Shown piece by piece: positions 24,887-32,052 of a stretch of 64,000 nt of DNA. The notes below the pieces were generated by a model. That model made no database searches and was not told the DNA's origin. It saw only the letters and a program-made list of their open reading frames with translations. The position numbers were made by a program, and so were the translations under genes. This DNA comes from Nocardia kruczakiae NBRC 101016 (GTDB taxonomy: Bacteria; Actinomycetota; Actinomycetes; Mycobacteriales; Mycobacteriaceae). The stretch covers positions 124,001 to 188,000 of the forward strand of contig NZ_BDBL01000001.1 in assembly GCF_001612965.1 (NCBI RefSeq), given 5' to 3'. How positions within the stretch are numbered: the first letter of the stretch is position 1; every line of letters starts with the position of its first letter.

Positions 24887-26506
24887 ATGGCCACCCACGA
24901 AGTGTTCAACCAGGTCCCGCCGATCACCCCGTTCGACTTCTCCCGCAACCCGGCCCTGATCGAGGGCCTGCACCGCGAGGGCGCCGGCTGGGCGGAGGCC
25001 GAGGTGCGCGAATTGGGAGCGCTGGCAGGTAGTTTCGAGGCGCAGGAGTGGGGCCGGCTGGCCAACGAGTACCCGCCGGTGCTGCACACTCACGATCGCT
25101 ACGGCAATCGGGTGGACGAGGTGGAATTCCACCCCTACTGGCACAACCTGATGGACGTCGCGGTACGGCACGGCCTGCACGGCAGTCCCTGGCTCGACGA
25201 CCGGCCCGGCGCGCACGTCGCCCGCGCCGCGAAGTTCTACACGTGGGGTATCGCCGACGCCGGACATATGTGCCCCATCTCGATGACCTACGCCGCGGTT
25301 CCGGCGTTGCGCCACAACCCCGAACTGGCCGCCCGCTTCGAGCCGCTACTCGGTTCGCGCACCTACGATTTCGGCCTGCGCGAACCCTCGTCGAAGGCCG
25401 GTCTGATCGCCGGGATGTCGATGACGGAGAAGCAGGGCGGCTCCGACGTCCGGGCCAATACCACCACGGCCACACCGCAATCCGACGGCACCTACCGCAT
25501 CGTCGGGCACAAGTGGTTCACCTCCGCGCCGATGTCGGACATGTTCCTGACGCTGGCCCAGGCGCCCGGCGGTCTGTCCTGCTTCCTGCTGCCGCGGGTG
25601 CTGCCCGACGGCACCCGCAACGCGCTGCGGCTGCAGCGCCTGAAGGACAAGCTGGGCAACAAGTCCAACGCGTCCTCGGAGATCGAGTACGAGAACGCGA
25701 CCGGCTGGCTGGTCGGCGCCGAGGGCGCGGGTGTGAAGACCATCATCGAGATGGTGAACATGACCCGGCTCGACTGTGTGATCGGTTCGGCGACCGGCAT
25801 GCGCACCGGTGTGGTCTACGCCGCGCACCACGCCCGGCATCGGGAAGCGTTCGGCGCCAAGCTGATCGACCAGGCGGCCATGCGCAATGTGCTGGCCGAT
25901 CTGGTGATCGAATCCGATGCCGCGACGACGGTGATGATGCGGCTGGCCGGTGCCACCGACCGCGCGGCGACCGACCCCGCCGAGGCGGCACTGCGCCGAA
26001 TCGCGTTGGCGGTCACCAAATACTGGGTCTGCAAGCGGGCCCCGGCACACGCTGCCGAGGCGCTGGAATGCTTCGGCGGCAACGGCTACGTCGAGGAATC
26101 GGGTATGCCGCGGCTGTACCGGGAGGCGCCGCTGATGTCGATCTGGGAGGGCTCGGGCAATGTGGCGGCGCTGGACGCCCTGCGCGCCATGGGCCGTCAG
26201 CCGGAGACGGTCGAGGCCTACTTCAACGAGGTATCGCTGGCCCGCGGCGCCAACCACCACCTCGACGACGCGATCGACCGGATCGGCAAGGAGCTCACCG
26301 ATCTCAGCGATATCGAGTTCCGCGCCCGGCGTGTGGTCGAATTGATGGCGTTGGTGCTGCAGGGCGCGCAGCTGGTGCGGCACGGTCACGCCGCGGTCGC
26401 GGATGCGTTCTGCGCCAGCCGATTCGGTGGTGACTGGGGAATCGCCTTCGGCACCCTCCCGGTGGGGGTGGATACCGAGGCGATCCTGCGGCGCGCCTTC
26501 GTCTGA
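24887..26506 (+). CDS. AidB-like acyl-CoA dehydrogenase
   Basis: This 539-residue flavoprotein has MSMTEKQGGSDVRANTT and VGHKWFTSAPMSD, typical of AidB and the large isovaleryl-CoA dehydrogenase group. LECFGGNGYVEESGMPRLYRE and IWEGSGNV close the FAD-binding region. The ATG at 24887 has an AGGAGA ribosome site within the TetR stop region, so coupling is likely. The longer frame upstream overlaps the TetR gene and is not used. AidB binds FAD and DNA and has weak isovaleryl-CoA dehydrogenase activity; the true substrate here is unknown. Confidence 0.85.
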   Translation: MATHEVFNQVPPITPFDFSRNPALIEGLHREGAGWAEAEVRELGALAGSFEAQEWGRLANEYPPVLHTHDRYGNRVDEVEFHPYWHNLMDVAVRHGLHGSPWLDDRPGAHVARAAKFYTWGIADAGHMCPISMTYAAVPALRHNPELAARFEPLLGSRTYDFGLREPSSKAGLIAGMSMTEKQGGSDVRANTTTATPQSDGTYRIVGHKWFTSAPMSDMFLTLAQAPGGLSCFLLPRVLPDGTRNALRLQRLKDKLGNKSNASSEIEYENATGWLVGAEGAGVKTIIEMVNMTRLDCVIGSATGMRTGVVYAAHHARHREAFGAKLIDQAAMRNVLADLVIESDAATTVMMRLAGATDRAATDPAEAALRRIALAVTKYWVCKRAPAHAAEALECFGGNGYVEESGMPRLYREAPLMSIWEGSGNVAALDALRAMGRQPETVEAYFNEVSLARGANHHLDDAIDRIGKELTDLSDIEFRARRVVELMALVLQGAQLVRHGHAAVADAFCASRFGGDWGIAFGTLPVGVDTEAILRRAFV

Positions 26507-26527
26507 TCCAACGTCGTCCGACCCGGC

Positions 26528-27304
26528 TCAGCCCACCGGTTCGCTCGACATCTCCCACGGGGCCTGCGGCAGTACGTCGCCGGTCTCGAGGAGGGATTTG
26601 AGGTTGGCCAGCACCGCCGGCCATCCGCTCGAAATGCCCTGCAGCATCTCCTGATTCGGCAGGTTCTCGTGGGTGACGGTGAGCCGGACGATATCGCGGT
26701 GCGGTTCGACGAGAAAGGTGACCAGCGACGGCGACCGCTCGGCATCCGGCATGTCCTCGAAGGTCACCACGAGGCGGTGCGGCGGATCCGATTCGATCAC
26801 CTCGCCGACGACGTCGACGGCGCCCGAGCCGTCCACGCGGCGGTGTTCCCAGCCCGAACCCGGTTGCCAGTCGGACACATTCGCATGTCCCCAGTAGCGG
26901 GCGGTGAGATCGGCGTCGGTCAGTGCCTTCCAGACCTGTTCGGCACTGGCGTGAATGTAGGTGACATAGACGTAGGTGGGCACGGTCGTGCTCATGGCGT
27001 ACTCCTCAGCCTGGTTTCTGATGGCCCGGATCGCATCCAGTCGCGGCCTGTCGAAGACGGAGATCCATCGTTGTTCGATGTCGTGGATTGGTGCCGGATT
27101 GATGTAGTGCACCCGCTCCCGCCCGCGTCGCAGCACGGTGACCAGTCCGGCTCGCACCAGGATGTCGAGATGTTGCGTCAGTGACTGGCGCGCCATCTCC
27201 ACCCGCTCGCACAGTTCGCGCAGGGTCTGCCCGTTCTGCTCGCGAAGCCGGTCCAGTAGCAGTCGCCGAGTCGGGTCGGCCAATGCCTTGAAGACCACGT
27301 CCAT
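26528..27304 (-). CDS. ArsR-type regulator fused to a SRPBCC (AHSA1) domain
   Basis: The product has 258 residues. Residues 1-95 are an ArsR winged helix (MDVVFKALADPTRRLLLDRL, then MARQSLTQHLDILVRAGLV). Residues about 105-250 are a SRPBCC/START-like ligand-binding fold (TYIHASAEQVWKALTDADL, PSLVTFLVEPH). The same pair is usually two adjacent genes; here they are one frame. ATG at 27304 is chosen; GTG at 27322 adds six residues. A perfect palindrome lies upstream, suggesting autoregulation. A hydrophobic ligand is likely, but the identity is unknown. Confidence 0.8.
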   Translation of the reverse strand: MDVVFKALADPTRRLLLDRLREQNGQTLRELCERVEMARQSLTQHLDILVRAGLVTVLRRGRERVHYINPAPIHDIEQRWISVFDRPRLDAIRAIRNQAEEYAMSTTVPTYVYVTYIHASAEQVWKALTDADLTARYWGHANVSDWQPGSGWEHRRVDGSGAVDVVGEVIESDPPHRLVVTFEDMPDAERSPSLVTFLVEPHRDIVRLTVTHENLPNQEMLQGISSGWPAVLANLKSLLETGDVLPQAPWEMSSEPVG

Positions 27305-27330
27305 ATCCGGTTCGGGTTGCACGGGGAAAT

Positions 27331-27352
27331 TATGCAGGTATTTACCTGCATA
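27331..27352. promoter_or_regulatory. Perfect palindrome upstream of the ArsR-SRPBCC gene
   Basis: Ten-base arms TATGCAGGTA and TACCTGCATA are separated by TT. The palindrome is centred about 38 nt upstream of the ArsR-fusion ATG. ArsR-type dimers bind such sites, so it is the likely autorepression operator. Confidence 0.6.
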
Positions 27353-27418
27353 AGTCAACGGGTATGGGTGAGTAAGCACACCCTTCCGGTGGTCGCATCG
27401 GCGGGATTGGATCGAGTC

Positions 27419-27604
27419 ATGTCTCGTACGACGACGTACAAGCAGTTGCTGCGCCGCAGCGGTTTTCGATTCCGGTATCCGACACTGGGCGACGCGCTCA
27501 CCGACCTGTTGCCGCGGGGATCGCACGCACTCGGTGATGCGCACTGCGGTCCCGGCCTCACGGGGCGGCGGCGAGGGCCAGGCCGATCAGGCCCACCACC
27601 TTGA
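27419..27604 (+). pseudogene. Fragment of a TIGR01777/DUF1731-type epimerase C-terminus
   Basis: The segment KQLLRRSGFRFRYPTLGDAL followed by TDLL looks like the C-terminal DUF1731 tail of SDR-type sugar nucleotide epimerases (pattern LL.GF.FRYP.L..AL..LL). There is no Rossmann domain before it. It is probably a remnant left by deletion. The tail overlaps the 3' end of the membrane-protein gene on the other strand. Confidence 0.35.
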
Positions 27605-27983
27605 GCAGCTCCAGTCCGATGTACCAGTAGTGCGCTGTCGAGCGCGGTCCGTCGTCGCCGGCCAGGACCCGGTTCGAACGCCGGGTCAGCGGCGGCCGCA
27701 CCGCCGCCACCTGGATCGCCAGCACGACCACCGCGCCGATCAGCCACCCCCAGGTCGCCGCGCCCGGGCCGACCACGGCCGCCGAGATCAGCAGCAGCGC
27801 GGCCAGCGCGGCCTCGGTGATGTTCAGCGCCTTGAACACCATCCGGCCGATTCCCAGCCCGAGGGCGAGCGTCACGCCCGGCGCGCGGAACTTCAGCGGC
27901 GCCTCCAGGAAGGAGATGGCCAGCACCATGCCGAGCCACAGCATCGGCAGGAACCACAGCAGATGTTGTGCAACCGAGGTCAT
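27558..27983 (-). CDS. Small four-helix membrane protein, unknown function
   Basis: The product has 141 residues with four likely transmembrane helices (about 5-25, 38-62, 64-85, 117-138). SFLEAPLKFRAPGVTLALGL resembles a family of actinobacterial DUF4149-like proteins of unknown role. It starts with ATG at 27983 and lies just downstream of pgi on the same strand (3 nt gap), so it may be cotranscribed. No catalytic residues are visible. Confidence 0.65.
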   Translation of the reverse strand: MTSVAQHLLWFLPMLWLGMVLAISFLEAPLKFRAPGVTLALGLGIGRMVFKALNITEAALAALLLISAAVVGPGAATWGWLIGAVVVLAIQVAAVRPPLTRRSNRVLAGDDGPRSTAHYWYIGLELLKVVGLIGLALAAAP

Positions 27984-27985
27984 GG

Positions 27986-29638
27986 TCAGCGGTGGCCGCG
28001 ATACCACCGGATCAGCGCGTCGGTCGACGAATCCGATTGCGGTGCCGGATCTTCGGCGGAGGTGAGCAGCGGCTCCAGCGCGAGCGCCTGCTGTTTGCCC
28101 AGCTCCACGCCCCACTGGTCGAAACTGTCGATGCCCCAGATGGTGCCCTCGACGAAGACCTGATGCTCGTAGAGCGCGATCAGCTGTCCGACCACCGACG
28201 GGGTGAGCTGCGGGGCCAGGATCGCGGTGGACGGCCGGTTACCGGGCATCACTCGATGCGGCACGAGGTCCGGATCGAAATCCGGAGTGCCGCCGTCCTC
28301 GGCCTCGATCTCCGCCGCGGTGCGGCCGAAGGCCAGCACCTTCGTCTGCGCGAACAGATTGCTCATCAGGATATCGTGCATGCTGCCGGAGCCGTCGCGC
28401 GTCGCGAGATCGTCGGTGGGACGGGCGAATCCGATGAAATCGGCCGGCACCAGCCGGGTGCCCTGATGCAGCAGCTGGTAGAAGGCGTGCTGTCCGTTCG
28501 TTCCGGGTTCGCCCCAGAAGATCTCGCCGGTCGAGGTCGTCACCGGACTGCCGTCCAGGCGCACCGATTTGCCGTTCGACTCCATGGTCAGCTGCTGCAG
28601 ATAGGCCGGGAAGCGCGCCAGATCGTTGGAGTACGGCAGCACCGCGCGCGACTGGGCGCCGAAGAAATTCGAGTACCAGACCCCGAGCAGGCCGAGCAGG
28701 ATCGGCGCATTGCGCTCCGGCGGCGCGGAGACGAAATGTTCGTCGACACTGTGCATTCCGGCGAGGAATTCGGCGAAACGTTCCTTGCCGATCACCGCCA
28801 TCATCGACAGCCCGATCGCGGAATCCACCGAGTAGCGGCCGCCGACCCAATCCCAGAACTCGAACATGTTCGCGGTGTCGATGCCGAAATCGGCCACTCG
28901 CTGCGCATGGGTGGACACCGCCACGAAATGTTTGGCGACCGCGTCCTCGCCGAGCGCCGCCACCAGCCAGCGCCGCGCCGCGGTGGCATTGGTGAGCGTC
29001 TCCAGCGTCGAAAACGTCTTGGAGGCAACGACGAACAGGGTGTGCGCCGGATCGAGGCCGTCGAGCTTCGCCGTCAGATCCGCCGGGTCGATATTGGAGA
29101 CGAATCGCGCCGAAATACCGGCATCCGCATAGTGCCGCAAGGCTTGATACAGCATGGCGGGGCCCAGATCCGAACCGCCGATGCCGATGTTCACCACCGT
29201 GGTGATGCGTTCACCGCTCGCGCCGCGCCACTGTCCCGAGCGCACCGCGTCGGTGAATTCGCCCATCCGGCGCAGCACTTCGTGTACCTGCGCACCCGCG
29301 TCGGCGCCGTCGATCGCCATCGAGGCGCCGGCCGGCAGGCGCAGGGCGACATGGCCCACCGCGCGGTCCTCGGAGGTGTTGATGTGCTCGCCCGCGAACA
29401 TCGCGTCCCGGCGCCGCGCCACACCCGCCGTCTCCGCCAGATCGAGCAGCAGATCCAGGGTTTCGCGAGTGATGCGGTGCTTGCTGTAATCGATGTGCAG
29501 ATCGCCGACCTCGACGGTCAGCTCGCGGCCCCGCTCCGGATCCTCGGCGAAGAACTCGCGCAGATGCCGGTCGGCCACGGCCGAATAGTGATCGTGCAGT
29601 TTCCGCCAGGCCGCCGTCGCGGTGATGTCGCTGCTCAC
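27986..29638 (-). CDS. pgi: Glucose-6-phosphate isomerase
   Basis: This 550-residue enzyme interconverts glucose-6-phosphate and fructose-6-phosphate in glycolysis and gluconeogenesis. Seen motifs are [20 protein letters not shown], the family signature [13 protein letters not shown], and [12 protein letters not shown] with the catalytic His region. The length matches the family. The GTG start at 29638 is the first good start, and 60-bp tandem repeats lie directly upstream. The placement before chorismate mutase and uvrD1 matches the mycobacterial order. Confidence 0.95.
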   Translation of the reverse strand: MSSDITATAAWRKLHDHYSAVADRHLREFFAEDPERGRELTVEVGDLHIDYSKHRITRETLDLLLDLAETAGVARRRDAMFAGEHINTSEDRAVGHVALRLPAGASMAIDGADAGAQVHEVLRRMGEFTDAVRSGQWRGASGERITTVVNIGIGGSDLGPAMLYQALRHYADAGISARFVSNIDPADLTAKLDGLDPAHTLFVVASKTFSTLETLTNATAARRWLVAALGEDAVAKHFVAVSTHAQRVADFGIDTANMFEFWDWVGGRYSVDSAIGLSMMAVIGKERFAEFLAGMHSVDEHFVSAPPERNAPILLGLLGVWYSNFFGAQSRAVLPYSNDLARFPAYLQQLTMESNGKSVRLDGSPVTTSTGEIFWGEPGTNGQHAFYQLLHQGTRLVPADFIGFARPTDDLATRDGSGSMHDILMSNLFAQTKVLAFGRTAAEIEAEDGGTPDFDPDLVPHRVMPGNRPSTAILAPQLTPSVVGQLIALYEHQVFVEGTIWGIDSFDQWGVELGKQQALALEPLLTSAEDPAPQSDSSTDALIRWYRGHR

Positions 29639-29642
29639 CCCC

Positions 29643-29797
29643 GCGAGATTACAGACCAGTTCCGCTACGCGCAGGTAGTGATGTCGCTGGCTCTGCCGTC
29701 GCGCGAGATTACAGACCGGTTCCGCTACGCGCAGGTAGTGATGTCGCTGGCTCTGCCGTCGCGCGAAATTACAGACCAGTTCCGCTACGCGCAGGTA
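29643..29797. repeat. 60-bp tandem repeat upstream of pgi (three copies)
   Basis: A 60-bp unit occurs at about 29643, 29703 and 29763, the last copy being partial (about 35 bp). The shared core is ATTACAGACC, then GTTCCGCTACGCGCAGGTA, and copies 1 and 2 differ at very few bases. The unit also contains GATGTCGCTG, matching the 5' end of pgi on the opposite strand. It therefore looks like a duplication of the pgi start and promoter region between pgi and the divergent dehydrogenase. Confidence 0.85.
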
Positions 29798-29854
29798 TCA
29801 CAGCCCACCTGGCAGTTGCCCGCGCTCGCGTCCACCGCGGCCTACCCTGAGCAC

Positions 29855-31306
29855 ATGGTGTCGCAAACCGAGTTACTCGAATCCGTCCCCACTCAACTCT
29901 GGATCGGCGGGCCGGTGGATGCCACCGGCGGCGCCACCTTCGCGGTCGAGAATCCGGCGACCGGAGAGCCCCTCGCACACGTCGCCGACGCCACGCCCGA
30001 GGACGCCGTACGCGCCCTCGACGCGGCCGTGGCCGCGCAGGACAGCTGGGCCGCCACCCCGGCCCGCGAACGCGGCGAGATCCTGCGCGCGGTCTACGAG
30101 CGGATCGTCGAGCGCACCGAGGACTTCGCCCTGCTGATGACTCTGGAAATGGGTAAGGCGCTGCCGGAGAGCCGCAACGAGGTGCGCTACGGCGCCGAAT
30201 TCTTCCGCTGGTTCAGCGAGGAAGCGGTCCGGGTGCACGGCCGCTACCAGACCGCGCCCACCGGGACCGGCCGCATCGTCGTCCACAAACAGCCGGTCGG
30301 GCCGTGCCTGGCCATCACACCGTGGAATTTCCCGCTCGCGATGGGCACCCGCAAGATCGGCCCTGCCCTGGCCGCGGGCTGCACGATGATCGTCAAGCCC
30401 GCCTCGGCCACGCCGCTGACCATGCTCCTGCTGGCGAAGCTGTGCAGTGCGGCCGGGCTGCCGGACGGGGTGCTGTCGGTCATCACCTCCAGCCATTCCG
30501 GTGCGGTGACCGAGCCGCTTATCAACGATCCGCGGCTGCGCAAACTCACCTTCACCGGCTCGACCGGGGTCGGCAAGAAGCTGGTGGAGAAGTCCGCGAA
30601 CGGCCTGCTGCGCACCTCGATGGAATTGGGCGGCAATGCCCCGTTCGTGGTCTTCGACGACGCCGACATCGATGCCGCGGTGCAGGGCGCGATGCTGGCG
30701 AAGCTGCGCAACGGCGGCGAGGCGTGTACTGCCGCCAACCGGTTCCACGTGCACAACTCGGTGCGCGCCGAGTTCACCGACAAACTGGTCGCCGCCATGC
30801 AGGAGGTGAAACTCGGCCCCGGTGACGACCCGTCGACCACCCTCGGCCCGCTGATCAACCAGGACCAGCTCGACACCGTGAGCGAACTGGTCGAGGACGC
30901 GGTCGAGCGCGGCGCCGAGGTGCGCATCGGCGGGAAGGCGCCCGGCGGGACCGGGTACTACTATCCGGCGACCGTGCTGTGCGAGGTGCCCGAGCAGGCC
31001 CGGATCCTGAGCGAAGAGGTGTTCGGGCCGGTCGCGCCGATCGTCGGATTCGATACCGAGGAGCAGGGCCTCGCCGCTGCCAACGACACCGAATTCGGTT
31101 TGGTCGCTTACGTTTACACCCGCGATCTGGATCGTGCCCTGCGTATCGCGGAGGGCCTGGAGAGCGGCATGGTCGGCATCAACCGCGGCGTCATCTCCGA
31201 TCCGGCGGCACCGTTCGGCGGGGTCAAGGCCTCCGGATTCGGCCGCGAGGGCGGCTTCGAGGGGATCGAGGAATATCTGTCGACGAAGTACATCGCCCTG
31301 CCCTGA
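29855..31306 (+). CDS. gabD: Succinate-semialdehyde dehydrogenase-type aldehyde dehydrogenase
   Basis: The product has 483 residues. The NAD(P)-binding part shows ITPWNFPLAMGTRKIGPALA and FTGSTGVGKKL. The catalytic Glu is in MELGGNAPFVVFDDAD and the catalytic Cys in NGGEACTAANRFHVH. It resembles mycobacterial GabD1, which oxidises succinate semialdehyde to succinate; other aldehydes are possible. ATG at 29855 gives a family-like N-terminus. The gene is divergent from pgi across the 60-bp repeats. A GC-rich hairpin follows. Confidence 0.85.
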   Translation: MVSQTELLESVPTQLWIGGPVDATGGATFAVENPATGEPLAHVADATPEDAVRALDAAVAAQDSWAATPARERGEILRAVYERIVERTEDFALLMTLEMGKALPESRNEVRYGAEFFRWFSEEAVRVHGRYQTAPTGTGRIVVHKQPVGPCLAITPWNFPLAMGTRKIGPALAAGCTMIVKPASATPLTMLLLAKLCSAAGLPDGVLSVITSSHSGAVTEPLINDPRLRKLTFTGSTGVGKKLVEKSANGLLRTSMELGGNAPFVVFDDADIDAAVQGAMLAKLRNGGEACTAANRFHVHNSVRAEFTDKLVAAMQEVKLGPGDDPSTTLGPLINQDQLDTVSELVEDAVERGAEVRIGGKAPGGTGYYYPATVLCEVPEQARILSEEVFGPVAPIVGFDTEEQGLAAANDTEFGLVAYVYTRDLDRALRIAEGLESGMVGINRGVISDPAAPFGGVKASGFGREGGFEGIEEYLSTKYIALP

Positions 31307-31332
31307 TCCGGTAGTCCCCGGATACGAAACGA

Positions 31333-31361
31333 CCGCCCCGGGGGATCGGCACCCGGGGCGG
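31333..31361 (+). terminator. GC-rich hairpin after gabD
   Basis: CCGCCCCGGG pairs with CCCGGGGCGG around a 9-nt loop, 27 nt after the stop. No T tract follows, so this may be a weak intrinsic terminator. Confidence 0.5.
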
Positions 31362-31440
31362 CCTGGGGTCGCGGAGTTCGTCGAGACGATCGCCGCGTGG
31401 TCTCGGTGGGTTGTAGCTCAGTGGCCGAGCCGGCGGTAAC

Positions 31441-31749
31441 TCAGTGGCCGAGACGGCCGCGGCCGAGGCGGAGCAGCAGCATGGCCAGCGTGTGACCTTC
31501 CTGACCCAGTTCGCTGAAGCGTTCCAGCACCTTCATCTCGCGGGAGTGCACCAGGCGCGGGCCACCGTTGGCCATGCGGGTGCGGCCGATGATGCGCGAG
31601 ACCTCGGTGCGCCGCTTGATGGCTGCGAGAATCTCGGCGTCGAGGCGATCGATCTCCTTGCGGAGCTTCTCGATCTCCGCCTCACTACTCGGCAACGTCG
31701 CATCGGAACCGGTCGCGGGCTGATCAATCGGCTCAGTAGAGGTGCTCAT
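31441..31749 (-). CDS. Chorismate mutase, type II (AroQ), mycobacterial Rv0948c-like
   Basis: The product has 102 residues. The all-helical AroQ pattern is seen in IEKLRKEIDRLDAEILAAIK and RTEVSRIIGRTRMANGGPRL, ending LLRLGRGRLGH. The C-terminal motif is typical of the short intracellular mutase that is activated by binding DAHP synthase in mycobacteria. The enzyme converts chorismate to prephenate for Phe and Tyr. The ATG has an AGGAGAA ribosome site. Its neighbour is the convergently placed dehydrogenase, and uvrD1 is divergent. Confidence 0.9.
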   Translation of the reverse strand: MSTSTEPIDQPATGSDATLPSSEAEIEKLRKEIDRLDAEILAAIKRRTEVSRIIGRTRMANGGPRLVHSREMKVLERFSELGQEGHTLAMLLLRLGRGRLGH

Positions 31750-32052
31750 ACTTTCTTCTCCTCGTGTCAGAACTTCGATCGGCGTGCGGCCCTGCCCCGT
31801 TACCGATGTGATTCCTCCACCGTGAAACAGACCTGTTCGGCCTTGAATTGTCCCCCGTCGAGTATGCGCTCACGTGCGAAATCGGCGACCACGAATACCT
31901 TCGTACGCCTGAACAGCAGAGGTCGTGAGCGCGCTGGTCATGTGGCCAGTCTGCCACGTGGGGCAAGTGAGGCAAAGTTCTCGGCGGTGAGAATGCGCTG
32001 AGATCGCGCCGGACTACAGCATGTCGGTGGCCGCCGGTAGCGTGGATGGACG
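31750..32052. other. Intergenic between chorismate mutase and uvrD1
   Basis: About 300 bp between divergent genes. It must hold both promoters. I see no clear -10/-35 pair, repeat or RNA structure. Confidence 0.5.

Noticed and set aside
29643..29797. CRISPR-like array
   Set aside because: The units are contiguous 60-bp tandem copies with no spacers and no cas genes.
27968..29854. Upstream extension of the gabD frame giving over 1,100 residues
   Set aside because: The extra part is antisense to pgi and unlike any protein; the ATG at 29855 gives the normal N-terminus.
31408..31445. tRNA-like piece (GGTTGTAGCTCAGTGG)
   Set aside because: No anticodon or T arm follows, and the next copy CTCAGTGGCCGAG is a short repeat at the chorismate mutase end.
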